A model generated the notes under the pieces. The model searched no databases. It saw only the letters and a list, made by a program, of their open reading frames with translations, and had not been told where the DNA came from. Below are positions 10,855 through 23,521 of a DNA stretch of 64,000 nucleotides, piece after piece (the first letter of the stretch is position 1; every line of letters begins with the position of its first letter). The translations under genes were made by a program, and so were the position numbers. Source of the stretch: Chondrus crispus (taxonomy: Eukaryota > Rhodophyta > Florideophyceae > Gigartinales > Gigartinaceae); assembly GCF_000350225.1 (NCBI RefSeq), contig NW_005179052.1, positions 1-64,000 on the forward strand, read 5' to 3'.

Positions 10855-11007
10855 TATGTCGCGATGGCTTCCTCCGGGATATCACTTCGAGGTTGCCACG
10901 TGGGTTCACCGTACCCGTACCACTTGATTCGAAATTCGAAACTCGACTGCTCCCGAAGACAGTACTCGGTGGTCTAGAATTTCTTCCATCACATACTTCG
11001 GGCCTTC
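10855..11007 (-). pseudogene. Element I chromodomain segment
   Basis: The minus strand reads KYVMEEILDHRVLSSG, the first strand of a chromodomain, followed by chromodomain-like sequence to about 10,855. In chromoviruses this domain follows the integrase and is thought to guide integration to marked chromatin. Here it is separated from the rest of pol by the solo LTR at 11,016-12,128. It is a fossil. Confidence 0.65.
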
Positions 11008-11015
11008 AATATTCT

Positions 11016-12128
11016 TGTAGTACAATGTGCCTATCAGGCCGGAACCAGGGTCCAACGGTCCAGCGACAACACAACCAACAAAAGTTGCCGACGGCACAGC
11101 CCTACGGAGTGTCCGATTCTCCCTTTCCCTTTAAGTGGGTTTGCGGCCCACAGTAGCTCAAGTCCCTGACAGGGGGGCAAAAGGAAGAGGCCCGCCCCGG
11201 GACGAATGGTGGTAGAGTCTTGTACAGGCAGTTGCTCTGCGAGTTCGGGGCGGTGATTAGGAAGCCGGGCTCGATGGGTCGTAAAGCCAATGCTCGCGGA
11301 GCGCCTGTTACACCTTATACCCTTGATAAGGTCTTCGACCGGGGCGTCGCAACGCAGCCCGACGAGAATTAGCATACACGTAGCAGCGCTACACCTCCGT
11401 ACTGCCCGATGGCAAAGTACCGACACCGGAACGGTCGCAACTTGTATCCGATGGAACCAACACTGTCCTGTATACACAACAGGAATTTCGAGGGAAACGT
11501 CGTCGCAACAGCCTCCGTCGGTGGACGTAAACAAGTAGCAGCGCTACACCCACGTGTCGCCCGATGTCCAAGACACCTACACCAGTCCGGTCGCAACCAA
11601 AGCCGATGGCACCAACAACAAACAAAAGAACCAACACAAGAGCCCGATGACTCCAGTCGTCACAATGCGGATCGCAATCAGGCACTGTGGAACCAACACA
11701 AGATAAGGGAATAGAAATAGAGATAGAAATAGAAAAGGATAGGTGAAATAAAGGAAAACGAAAGGGAACCCCGGAGCGCAAAGGATAACGTAATCTGTGG
11801 TAAAAGGGAGCGTCTTGGGAAAGACGGACTTCGACCAAGGCGATATTCAACTCTGGCAACTCGGGTTACCTTTACTGACTTGGTGGTCAGAGGGCTAAGG
11901 TATATATATCGCCCCGCCGGAGCCACTACAGTAGCTCGCGGCGCTAGATCCTAGATCTAATCTAGTGTCAGCGAAATTAATGCCAACTAATTAACTAAAT
12001 AAAATAAAATAATTAAAAATTAAAACTGTGCAGTTATTCACACGTGTGTCCCCCAACCCAGACTACTTTTCATATCCAAATATTTTCCTTTCTTTTCATC
12101 CCCCTTTTCAGGTGCGTATTGCACTACA
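11016..12128 (-). repeat. Solo LTR of the Element III family inside Element I
   Basis: A 1,113-bp unit runs on the plus strand from TGTAGTACAATG to GTATTGCACTACA. It is flanked by ATTCT on both sides (11,011-11,015 and 12,129-12,133), so it is a clean insertion with a 5-bp target duplication. The sequence is the reverse complement of the Element III LTR type: a terminal segment with GTGCGTATTGCACTACA, an AT-rich U3, a TATATATA near 11,902 and two tandem U5 modules carrying GTAGCAGCGCTAC. No internal sequence remains, as expected from recombination between two LTRs. It splits the end of Element I pol. Confidence 0.88.
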
Positions 12129-12132
12129 ATTC

Positions 12133-15100
12133 TTTTCTTGAAGATCTTTTTCCATCGCGGCGAGAGGTTCCGTCGGTGGTGCGTCATCTGGCGGGGACGC
12201 GTATGTGACATGATTCGCGGAGACTCTCTCGATATTTCCATCACGCTCGATCTTGAGTGTTCGTGTGTCGTTTTTGATAACACGAAAGGGACCGAGGGCG
12301 TGGTTTCCAAGCCTGGCACGCTTGGTGGTTCCATCGGTAGGGTCTAGATAGATGTACTGGCCTGCACGTATATTCTTGGTAGTAGAATGCACGCGCTTGT
12401 CGAAGTCCTTCTTAGATCGAGCTTGTGTTTTGTGGAGACTCGTGCGGGCACTCTCGATTGCACTCTGTAATTTTCAAAGGTCTTCACGTTGGCTCTTGCT
12501 GTGGGCAATGGTACTATCCGCGGAGTGGTCTAGATGAAAGAGAGGAGAAGGTCGAGAAAGCACGAGGTTGAACGGAGTGGTTCCCGTGGTTCTGTGCACG
12601 TGATTGTTATAGGGGTAGGTCAGAACTGTGGCGTACTTATCCCAATCATCTTGATGCTCGTTCACGAAATTTCTCAACATGGCGAGAATTGTGCGGTTGT
12701 ACCGCTCGATCTGACCATTAGTCTCGGAATGATACGTGCTCGTGAAAATGTTCGAGATTGCGAGGATAGAACAGACCGATTGGAAGAATCTTGCAGCGAA
12801 TTGCTTGCCATTATCGGATATGACACTCTCAGGGGCGCCGTACTTTAATACCCAATGTTCCGTGAATGCGACTGCAACCGTGTACGAAGTGATAGAGCGC
12901 AGGGGCACGACTTGAGTTAATTTCGTGAAGCGGTCCGTGATTATCAAGAGAAACCTGCAGCCGCGCTTGGATTTCGTGATTGGTCCTAGAATGTCAATGC
13001 ATAAGTTCGTGAATGGCTTGGTCGCGGGGAATAGTTTCAAGGGATTCATCGCTCTTCGAAGCTTGAGTCTATTTTTCGCGCACGCTGAACAATTTCTCAC
13101 GGTGGCGTAGATATCCGCTGCCATGTGAGGCCAATAGTAGGTCTTTCTCACGTAATGATATATTCTTGTTTTTCTAGGATGCCCGGCGAGCTTCGAGTAA
13201 TGTGCAAATTTAAGAACACGGGGCCTTAAGTTGGCAAGAAGCACGATTCGTTCGACGTCGGAAAGTCGGCGATGTGCCCGCCGTAGCACGCCATCGTCCC
13301 CTTCACGAAAGAGGGAATCGTGTTTTCGTGACTGACGTGATAGCACGGTTTGACAAACCTCGTCTGCGTGTTGTGATTCCAAAAGCTCGGGAATCGTGAT
13401 TGACATAGGCACGTCCGCGACTACTCTTGCAGTCTCGACTTCTTCATCTGCAATAATGGGGTCGAAGAAATCGATGGCTTCATCGAATGTGTCATCGAGG
13501 ATCTCTTCATGGGCACAGGAAGCATTTGCTGATGCTGCGTCTCCGTGGTTCGTAGTCGCGCGTGTTATCGAGCTTCGTCCACGGGTGGCAACAAGTACGG
13601 GATCAAGGTGGTCCCCGAATGTAGGGATGTCATCCTCCACGAGTTTCGTGTCACGGGTAGGACTGACTAATCTTGAAAGGGCATGTGGTACCTGATGAAC
13701 ACGTCCCGGGCGATACACGATCTTGAAGTGGAACTCGGAAAGGCGCAATCGCCATCGCATGAGTCTACCGGATGGTTCTGTAAGAGCCAGAAACCACCGT
13801 AGCGCATCGTGGCCCGTGCGAACCGTGAATTTCGTGCCTTCTAGATATGGCCTTAAGGTCGTAATGGCCCAGACCACCAAGAAACATTCAAGTTCCGTGG
13901 CACTATAATTTTGCTCAGCACCGTTCAAGGTCTTACACCAGTATCCCACGGGACTCCATACACTCTCGTCTTCAAGGTCTTGTTGTTGCAGGAGGGCTAC
14001 CCCGAGTTGATACACAGACGCGTCCGTGTCGAGCTTGTACGGGCGGTCGCGTTGCGGCAGCGCGAGCACGGGCGGCGAGATAAGACGTGGGTTGAGGGCG
14101 TCGAAAGCCGAGATGGCATCCTCCTCTGGTTCGTACCAGTTCGTATTAGCATATTCTTGAGCATCGAGTTTAAAGGCTTCGCGATTCCCGAGAAATTCTT
14201 GATAAAACGACGGTACACATTTGCGGCTCCAAGGAATGATCACATCCGGGTGGCAGTCCTCGAGAAGATCGCATCCGCGAACGCAGCCGTATTTTCTTTA
14301 GCAACAGAAAGCTTTCCAGGCGTGATAACGTGTCCTACGTAATTAACATTTGGCTGGAAGAACGAGCATTTCTTGAGCTTGAGAGAGACGCTCGCGTTCC
14401 TAAATAGTGCGAGTACTTGATCCACGTGCTGGATGTGGGATGATGTATCACGAGAAAACACGATCACGTCATCTAGATATGTGAGGCAGGTCTGCCATCT
14501 TACGCCAGAAAGTATTATATCAAGAGCTCGTTGGAAAGTTTCCGGTGCGTTTCGAAGACCGAACAGCATCCTCGTGTGGCGAAATGTCCCCATGTGGGTT
14601 GTGAACGTGGTCTTGTCGCGGTCTTCGAGTGCCACGGGAATCTGCCAATATCCCGAGTTGCAGTCGAGAGTCGTGAAAATAGCAGCATCCCCGAGAGAAT
14701 GTAGACAGTCGTCCATTCGTGGGAGTGGGTACGCGTCCGCCACGGTTTTCGTGTTTAAGCATATGTAATCAATACAGAACCGCAACGAACCATCTTTCTT
14801 GGGAACGAGAACCACGGGACTTGCTCATTTGCTGCTAGCCGGCTCTATTACGCCTGCATCGAGCATTTTTGCGATCTCGGAGCTCGTGATATCTCGTGCC
14901 TTGTGTCCTTGTCGATAAGGGGCTTGTCTTATCGGCTTCGAATCGGGTTAGAGCTCTATTCGGTGTTCCGTCGCGGTAATTTCGCCTAGATTACCGAGTT
15001 TCCACATAGATTCGTGCTTGGTGAGCATCTCGAGAATTTCGTGCTGCGTTGACTTGTCGGTTATGTGAGACAAGTCAATCTGGGAACACCACCTGTTTTC

Positions 15101-15973
15101 GAGATTCGGACGCTTGGGCTCGTCCTGCAGGACGAAGTCTCGGTACATGTACCGAGACTTTAGACTTACTGTCTTCGGACTCCCTTGTCGTGAAGGGAAG
15201 ATTTGGAACTCGTTCGAAATGTTGAAAAGCCTTTTCTTCGAGTGAGTATATCCTAAGTGGATTTCGTGTGGCATAAGCGATGACCATTCCCTTCGGGAGG
15301 GCACGTGGAAACTTGGAGAAATTCGAGATTACGAGATTCAAACGTCAGTTACGGTTGGCTTTCACGATCTCGTTGGCGATTCGAACGTGGTACCTCGCCT
15401 GCACGGAGTGCTTGGGCTCCACGAAGACAAGACCCGAGGCCTCCGTAACGACAGGGACAGCGACATGAGACCTTGCCGGAATTTTCGCGTACTTCTCTAA
15501 GCGAATCGTGTGGGGCTTGTGAAGGTTTTGCGAGGCTTGAGGTGGCGTTCTTGGGGGTCGAGGGTATGCTTGTAGACGATTTGGGTCTTCACGAGGTTCA
15601 TTGTCGTCCAGGTCCGAGAACATTTTTTCTCACGAGTATGCGTTGCGAGGATAGGTAGCTTAGCTCAAGTAAATTGCACGTACTGGTCGATACATCGAAT
15701 AGAGATTACGTGTTTGGTCATGAAACACGTGCCAATACTCACGGGAACTGCGAGTGTGTCGGCGACAAGAAACGTGACTTGATATACGACGGATCCTAAA
15801 CGAACGCTTAGCAGGACCTTTCCGAGTAAAGCAATACGCATCCCATTCGCGTCGCCGAGGGGCGGGATATACGCGTCTTCGATCACGAACTCTTCCCATC
15901 CCATGGGGAGAGCGGAGCGCCTTATCACGTTATGTCCAGACCCCGTGTCCAACGCGATATGGAAAGGCCTCAT
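12133..15973 (-). pseudogene. Element I pol region: protease, RT, RNase H, integrase
   Basis: Reading on the minus strand from 15,973, the aspartic protease is marked by ALDTGSGHNV. The reverse transcriptase at about 14,240-14,820 carries VPKKDGSLRFCIDY, FTTLDCNSGYWQ and the catalytic YLDD. RNase H at about 13,700-14,030 begins KLDTDASVYQLG and has ALRWFLALTEPSGRLMRW. Integrase follows with the zinc-binding HYSKLAGHP...CSACAKN pattern near 13,090-13,210, then CIDILGPITKSKRG, VISDNGKQFAARFFQ and TYHSETNGQIERYNR for the DDE core. A GPY/F-like C-terminal part lies near 12,130-12,390. All standard Ty3/gypsy parts are there, but the reading frame is broken several times. It should be treated as a fossil. 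Confidence 0.85.
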
Positions 15974-16829
15974 GGCACGCGTAGTGAGACCCAGGGATCC
16001 AGCGATGATTTAATGGGACGAGGTAAGGAGGCACGCGTTTCCCTCTCTGTCTTGGGCGGGCTCCGCGTGAAGCAGATTTGCCTTGTCAACCGCGATTTCT
16101 TGAGTGTTTTCTAATGGGACAAGTTTTGCAGAGCGTTTCTTGCGCCGTCACCGCCGTTTACGTGACTTTCCTCAGTGTCCATGTGCCCTTTATCCTTTGG
16201 GACATGCCACATAACTCCGCGATATCCAAAGGGTTGATCTAGGAGCAGAGCCTACCGTGTGACTAGTTTCAGGAACGACACGAGGACATCGAGGATACCG
16301 TTCGTCCGAGTTCTTTGTGGACGCGTGACGTTGTTTACGCGAAAAGATTCTATCGGACCCACAGGGTTTCGAGTTCACGAGAGCCGGGTGACTTGATTTG
16401 TAGTGACCGGAGACATCGCGGCACAGGAAGTGGGGACACGTCACTCCTGACCCTCTAAGTTTTCCGGGGTCAGGTCTTCACTTGACTTGGAGCCCGCATT
16501 TTCTTGATCTCTCCAAAGGCGCTGTGTGCTCATCGCGAACGTGCGTCGTGACGTAGACTCCACCCGTCCGGTCGAACCTAACACCGCGGTTTCTGGTATC
16601 GCGATCCTTGCGTCCAATGTGGGCACGGGTTTCGCGAAAGTCATGTCGAGGAGCACCGTGAGAGGGACCTTGGTTCCTGTACTTGTACGAACCTCGGGTC
16701 TCGGGGCGTTTCATTCGAGTATCGAATCGTTGGCGAAGCCACTCTGGGGCCGTCGGGGTATCCTTGCACTTGTACAGAAAATAGCAATACGCGTAATAGA
16801 TGCGCTACTCGGGCGTCACCGTTGGGCAC

Positions 16830-18826
16830 GTGAACGTGGAATGCCCGGCATTTTTGCATGTCCAACAGTTTAAGCCCCAGTAGTCGATGGGGATCACGCT
16901 GAGAGCGTCGCGAGCTTGCTCTTCTCTCAACCTCGGCACCGCGAATTTATTTTTGTGTACGAGCTCACGAAGATTATCGATCGATTGGGCTTGAGACTTT
17001 TCCGTAGAAAGGAAGGGCTCACGGGTGCGGTAGAATTTCGGCGTTCGTGAGACTCGCCAGAAAATAAGAGGGCTTCGAGATTAGTGGCTACTTGTAACGC
17101 GGACTCGGGATCTTGGGACCGCATATCTGCCCAGTAGTTCATCGGGTCGTGTTTCACGTGCCCTGGAGTGGGATCTCGGGCGAATGACGAGAAGGGAACA
17201 TGACGACCAGTGGTGTCGTCGGGTTCTGACATCGTCATAATGTGACCGCGGGACTTGAGTTTAGCCGTGCTTGAATTATTTTGTGTGCGACGAGCTCGAA
17301 AGGTGTTACCCTCCGCATGCGCCACGCGGCGCGCAACAGTTATATCGCCTTGTTCATTCACGGGTAGCTGCCTTACTGCCTCGGCCACAGCATCACGAGT
17401 CGCACGGAGAAGGCCACGAATGTAGTAATTCACGAGTTCGCGGTCCTCAAATACATTTCAACAATCTCGTGCAGCGGCAATTAAACCATCGGCGAACTTG
17501 CTCTCGTCTTCTTCACGCTTCTGTCTTGCGTCAGTCACCTTCTCGTAAGCGCGTTGTAGCACGTCATGGGGCAAATAACGCTTGATTAGGGCGTGTACCA
17601 CGAACGGCCACGAACCACCTAGTGCTGAATTCGAAGAGCGAACTCCGGGAGAGACTTGATTCGTGTACATATCTTTTGCGGAACCCATGAGGTAATACGA
17701 AATCGTGACAGAGGCTAGGCATTCGGGAACGTGTAGGTCATCGAAGCCGTCACGAATCGAGGCGAGGAACTGCAAGAGCTTGATACAGTTCGTGCCGTCA
17801 AATGGCTGGAATGACGGGAATAGCGCGTCGAATCTGCGGTTTACGCGGTAGACACTCTCTCTCTCGGTCACGTGAAGAGTAACTCGTGTATCTCGTAACC
17901 GGTAATGCCTGTAGGACACCACAATCGTGAATGGGGAGAGCAGGGTCCGTTGTGTGGCGATCCCAGGACAGTACGGGCCTTCGAGAGTCTTTCCGAGGTC
18001 TTGCGACGGACCCACGTGGTCGGGCATCAAGGGCATTGGACCCTCACAAGTAGTCACCAGTGAAGGAGGAGGCCCGCGTCGCGGGTTAGTTTTCGAGGGC
18101 GCAGTATCCTGCTGTGCCCTTGTCGCATTTTCTTGATTCGTGGGACCGCGGACTCCATGAAAGAATTCTTGTAGAGTGCGTGGAACGAGAGGTTCATCGG
18201 CACCACGGGCGGCTTGAGCTTGAATTTGAGAGTATCGATCTTGTTCTTGTACGTGATTCGGGGAAATGGGGATGTGAGACGGGAGATCGGGTTCTCCTCG
18301 AACACCGGGATCTTCTCGAACAAGAACTCTCGACGACTCGAGGGTTCGGACGCGACTACGGAGAATCGTGTTCTCGAACATGATAGTCGCGAGTAGTGTC
18401 CTGATTTCTCGGACCTCGTTGGAATTCCTTGTGACTTGAAGATTCGTATCTTGAGAATTTTCACGGAGAGCTTCGAGGCTTGCACGCACCTCGGAGATCT
18501 ATGTGCGATAACAGTAGGTCTTGATTTCCCGTGGTAGTGTTGGGCGTAGACTTGAGACGAGAATCTAACTCACTTCGATCGGGAACTCATGATGCAAGCA
18601 AATTGAGGCGCTCACGAAAATCGAGGTACATGAGCGGCAGGACGGCGGGCGATTCCATGGTGCCCTTGAGCATTGCGCGTAGATCATCGCGAATCTCGAA
18701 GCTCGCTAACGTTTCAACCGGCGCCCATGTAGACGTGTTCCCGTGTGAATTGCTCGCTGTTTCGAGCGCTTCTCGTTGCATCGCGATCGGTGCCGATCGT
18801 GCGGCAGATCGGGCCTCGGGTGGCAT
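16830..18826 (-). pseudogene. Element I gag region
   Basis: The minus-strand region opens with an acidic/hydrophobic N-terminus near 18,826. A heptad-like stretch at about 18,370-18,490 (LEALRENSQDTNLQVTRNSN) may form a coiled coil. A capsid-like gag domain at about 17,460-17,860 contains FQPFDGTNCIKLLQFLASI and ends in the usual gag helices. A CCHC zinc knuckle, CWTCKNAGHSTFTC, lies near 16,830-16,880. Together these make a Ty3/gypsy gag that packages the element RNA. The frame is broken in a few places. Confidence 0.75.
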
Positions 18827-18908
18827 GTCGGGGGAAGGACGAGGTGAAGGGCAAGACTGCCACGGAAGGAGAAGGAGGGAAATCGTGAAAAGGGAAAGGG
18901 AGGTACAC

Positions 18909-18926
18909 TTCTAGGTCGATGGACCA
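18909..18926 (-). other. Element I primer-binding site
   Basis: Minus-strand TGGTCCATCGACCTAGAA begins one base inside the 5' LTR. The tRNA it implies would end in CCA after a 7-base acceptor strand and a CTAGG T-stem strand. It matches the Element II and III sites at 15-16 of 18 positions. The tRNA identity is not determined. Confidence 0.65.
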
Positions 18927-18927
18927 G

Positions 18928-19536
18928 TGTAGTAGAACGCGAAACGAGGTCACGTGCTAAGACAAGGGTCGTTCGTGGGGGCGTGTACTAGATATCTGGG
19001 GGAAGTGGTAGAGGCTTTCGGGCGACTGTGAAACCCGGGCGTGCTGGCAAACCACGGAAACTAGAAGCGCACGACGCGGTGTTCTCGACCCAGCGAGTCT
19101 AACACACGGGCAGCGAACCGTGCCCGCGAGCGGGGAGCCAACACGCGACATGGCCACGAGAGTCCTAGGGCGCGAGCGAGAAGAACGAGGGAGCGTGAAC
19201 GAGAAGAAGTTAGTTAGTACCGCGCAAAACCAAGAACGAGAGTCGCGTCCTTGGTCCTTGGTTGCTTGTCCCCAAACCCAAGCGGCGCAAGCGCCGTTGA
19301 CACTATATACTGTACTAGATCGCGGTCGAGATATAACGGCTAGAGCTCACGAGGTCGCGTCATAGTACACACGTGTACAAGCGCGGTAGTAGGTCCACGT
19401 GTGCGCGTGTCGAAAGCGAGCAAGGCTGGTTTAAATGGGCTTGGTACTGTACGTCGGGGTACTTGAGTTATCTAGATACACGTTTACACGAGTAGCGCGA
19501 AAAAGGGTACTACAGTGGTAAGGGGTTAATACCACA
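18928..19536 (-). repeat. Element I 5' LTR
   Basis: 609 bp, from TGTAGTAGAACG to AATACCACA on the plus strand, paired with 8,816-9,362. The outer end begins TGTGGTA on the minus strand, with canonical TG...CA termini. The primer-binding site is directly adjacent on the inner side. Confidence 0.88.
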
Positions 19537-22500
19537 AGAATTTCAGAGATTCATCTATGGCATGTTTCTGACTCTTGCAGTTATCTTTCTATATTATTAT
19601 TCATTTTTAGGAGAAATGGACCGAAACTCAAATATTTCCTGTGAGTGAATTGAAAAACATTCTGCACAACTGAATATTCATTATGGTACATCGATAACAA
19701 AATTTACATTCACAAAATGGTTTAAATTTGTTACGGCACTCACGTACATCGTGCCAGATTTGAGAGTAGCATTTCATATTGCAAAACGTCGTTTTCGAAA
19801 ACTGGAAAGGGCCTGGATCAGTGTTCTGTGAGTTTCCTCATTGCAGAAAGTATTCAAATGAGCTCTCGTGGATATTACTCATGACAATGCGGTAGATTCG
19901 AGGACATTCCATCGTCGCATGAAAGACTGCTACTTACCATGGCAAAGTTTTGGTCAAAGGATCCGACGAGCTCCGGCCTGATTCTAACCCAATTCTCGGC
20001 GAAGGAGCACCCACCTCTGCTGGAGGTCTTGAAAATGGCGCAGGCCTCTGCGACGTAATTGGCATCCACTTGTATCTTGATCCACCAGGGGTGGCCTACT
20101 TCCACAGTTGGGGCCAGAATTGCACTGACGCGATCACAATCGTGATCTCATGGACGATCTCGATTCCTGCTATACGAAGAAAGCCCATATCTCCTACATT
20201 CGATCTGTCACAAGGCGCTTCACCAAAAATCGTAGGCCAAGACGTACGCAAATATTGTAACCCGTTCAACCTTGCACACCAGCGATACATCAAAATGCAC
20301 CGACCAACCTACACGACGAATCGAATCATGCTCATATCATATCTTTCAGGCGCCAGGCTAACCACCTGATCTCTTTATCTCCAAACAAGCCACATTTAAT
20401 GCAGACCTAAAAATGTTTGGCTCCAGAGGCATTATGAGCAGCGTTTTATGTGACCGTACCACGCATCGGCCGTTTTGTAGAACAAAAATTGCTAAGCCAG
20501 CTTCCTGCCAAAAGTTAAAACGTTTCTGCCACTGTTCGCTGGTTGCACTGTACACCTGAAATGACAACTTGTGAGAGGATATGATGGTTGTCCATCAATA
20601 AAAGCCCAGTCAACGTCGCGGTTACTCGGAACTACCTGAGCACGAAGCAGTCTGCACACATGTGGTCCACAGTTAAAATACTGCATTGTTTACACATTAC
20701 AGTTCAATGAGTTCCCGACTTTCACGTTAGTTTGTCGGCTGTACAACTAGCTTGCCCTCGTTCGTCTTGTTTAAAATGGGACTGACACATGTGACAGAGC
20801 CCGAGGAACAGCCAACAAGAAATTGATGAAACTAGACAAAACTTGCTGGATGGGAACAACCGAAGCTGACCGTGTTTGGCAAGTTTTTCGGCGGCCTTCC
20901 TCATAATGCCACAGCCGTTACACAAACATTCAAACCAGAATATTCATCTGCTACGAGTTTCTGGTTGGAATGCAAAGAGCTCCTATTTGGGGACGGTCGT
21001 CAATTATAATGGCATTCACGCAATTGTAGATGTAACCGGTATCTGCGGGGAGCTCTTTGGCCACCATTATGCAAGTCGTTTTGCTCCACATCCCCTTTTG
21101 CGGGATGAAATTGTGAAGCTCCTACAAATTGATGACATCTTAAAATATATTCAGGAATTATGAACATAAATCCAATGCCTCTCCTGGAAAGACCAGGTAT
21201 CATACTCATTTTCCCATACTGGCGGTCGGCTACAATCAAAAACCAGGTCATGACTCCTCTCCACGAGCTCCAACCACTGCGTTTATTAGTTTTTCAACGT
21301 TGGACGTATGCAACTCTTTGCAACGTCGAATGCCAACCATCAAGGTATTCGAAGTAAAGAATTAGAAATGGCGTCTATGCAGTGTCCTCCTGTGTCTACC
21401 TTCCTCGCAATAGTAGTTTGACCAGTTTGACACCCTCCATGGTATCATAGAGATCATCATAGAGTGTCGCAATTGTATGCGATGGAAAAATTCGTCGCCT
21501 GTCATACTGCGCGCAGCCATTTTGAGCCCTGAGAGCGGTACGGTTTGATGTCTTTTGGAGCGATACACTAAATCCCCTGTTATCTCCACGTCCTGTAAAA
21601 AGGAGTGCGTGCATTTTAGAAGATTGCAAACTAGAGAAGATTGTAGTACAGGATAGTCCATTTTACGAAGAAATTATGGCGTCTTAGAGATGGTAAACTC
21701 AGAGCACCGCGAAAAGGAAGTGCAAATAAAAAATACGTGTCTTCCAGAGGTTACATTTTCTCATGAAATCATGGAAGAAAAGAACCACGTTGCTTGATCT
21801 TCAGTTCACTAGCTGTCTCCCTTCTAGTTCTGTCTTCAACGTCTCGAACGCTGCTCGAGTAAACAGCCGAGATCTTTCTGGAGGTACGTCCGCAGTACAG
21901 TCATGTTCGAGTTGTACGTTTGTTTTTGCACTGTTTCAATACTTCACCCTTCCACGTAGTCATGCGTCATCCTTCTTTTCGCCCGTCCTAGACGACCACG
22001 TCCCCCGACACCCCTCTCCCGTGAGGACTACCGAGTGTAGATATGGGCCCATGTTCAGATTGCTCAGTAGCAGTGACTGTTTGTGAGCTCGGCTGTGCGC
22101 TTAGTGGCCGCAGAAGTCTATTTCTCTCCAACGGATTGAAATGAGTTGTTTGTGACGGGCGTGAGTGGTAGAGGCGGAGAGGGTTACGGGATTGAGCCGT
22201 CAACCGCTTCAAGTGGTTCCAACCAGAACGGCGGAATCAAGGGATTGCCTGGGAGGGTTGGGTTGGGGGTCCCTACGTCTGCTAGAGAGATGTAGAGCGG
22301 CTAGTAGTGTTTGGTGCGTGTTGAGGGGAAGGGGGCTTCATTCAGTCAGTATTGAACCTGATCAAAAATGAACAAGTAGGATGCTCTATTTACCACATGC
22401 TTCAAGCCTGTGCACTTGCAAAAAGAAATATTACACTTGTTTGGATATAATTGGTCAAAGATGAGATGAAAGACGCATGCATGTACGGTAAACCGTACAA

Positions 22501-22826
22501 AAGGCAAATTTCTAATCATTATGGAGTTTACGCACGCGACATGAGCAATGCCGTCACGGAAAAATCATACATGTGGCAACCTGTAATACACATTGCAGAA
22601 ATACGGACGGAACGCGTGACAATCAGAGCGTAATTGTGGGCAGATAGTGAAGGGGCGTGGGTATCTAGGGAGGCCACGACGCGCTGGAAAAAGCAGCGTA
22701 AAAGAGCAGCGCCTCCTTGTCAACTCTGCCTCAGGCATCTCTACTCACCACTCCGACCCTTCCCTACCTCTCCCCTCCCACATCAAGACCGTCATGGAGG
22801 GCCAGATATCCGCCTGCCTTACTTAC
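19537..22826. other. AT-richer DNA with decayed, unassigned protein-like stretches
   Basis: Several frames give protein-like runs, for example plus 19,950-20,369, minus 20,358-20,690, plus 20,876-21,163 and minus 21,362-21,661, but they shift frame and stop repeatedly. The pattern suggests an old dead gene or DNA transposon. I could not match it to a family, and no terminal repeats were found. 21,700-22,826 shows nothing recognisable. Confidence 0.4.
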
Positions 22827-23521
22827 TACCGAATCGGATATCTTCTTCCCTGAGCTCCACGGTGAGGGTCAAGAAACCCTAGGAGCCCGTCCACAAGAGT
22901 ATCAAAAAATGTGGTACAACCGTAGAGTAGCTAAAGTAAACGGAAAAGGACAGGCTGTACCCAAAATGAGGGAGCCTAGGGGATCGCTACACTGGAGCGT
23001 CAGGTAGAATTATCCGAATCGGTAGGAAGCACAGGACAAGGGAGGTACACCGCACTAGACACGCGCAGTCGTACTGGGGTGTAGAGCAGTACGACCGGTG
23101 GCAAGCTGGAAACCTGAGGGAGATTACTAATCGTACCGGAAAAGGACTAGGGTAGGAAGTAAGGGAAGGCGTGCTTGCCTCAGTTTACTTCCAGCTCGGA
23201 GCCTCCCTATCTTATACCCCCTAGTGAGGCGGTGGCTTCGGACGTACTACAGTAGCTGTACTTACTGTATCTACCTTACTGTACCTTACTGTACCTTACG
23301 CTAACTAGAATTAAACTATTGTACCAACCCACTGATCGGTCGCTCACCACGTGCACTAGCTGGTGCCACTAACTACACGTGGGTGCCCAAGTGGCCACTT
23401 ATACACGTTCTGGCCACGTATATACCGTATCGGTTAACATCTTACTACTGTAGTCGGGCGGGACTCCCGACGCCCGCCCGGTACGGTGGCGATCATAACA
23501 ATTGTACTACACTCGGCACGG
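22827..23521 (-). repeat. Solo or relic LTR of the Element IV family
   Basis: The reverse complement aligns with the 5' LTR of Element IV (56,822 to about 57,478) along its length. Shared blocks are ACAGTAGTAAGATGTTAACC, GGCCAGAACGTGTA, the TATAAGATAGGG promoter-like stretch and CATCCGATTCGGTA-type ends. On the plus strand it ends GTACTACA. The U3 contains short tandem copies of CTTACTGTAC. No internal sequence and no clear target duplication were found, so it may be a solo LTR or the remnant of a deleted element. Confidence 0.75.

Larger units (their letters stand above)
8816..19536 (-). mobile_element. Element I: chromodomain Ty3/gypsy retrotransposon, broken
   Basis: A 10.7-kb minus-strand LTR element with two related LTRs, a primer-binding site next to the 5' LTR and a polypurine tract next to the 3' LTR. 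In order it carries gag with a zinc knuckle, protease, reverse transcriptase, RNase H, integrase and a C-terminal chromodomain. That domain order defines Ty3/gypsy chromoviruses. The LTRs differ by roughly 4-5% in the part I compared and also in length, so the insertion is not recent. The coding region is broken, with on the order of ten interruptions, and a solo LTR of another family has inserted near the end of pol. No matching target-site duplication was found. A 1.4-kb tail between the chromodomain and the polypurine tract is not accounted for by standard genes. Confidence 0.9.
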
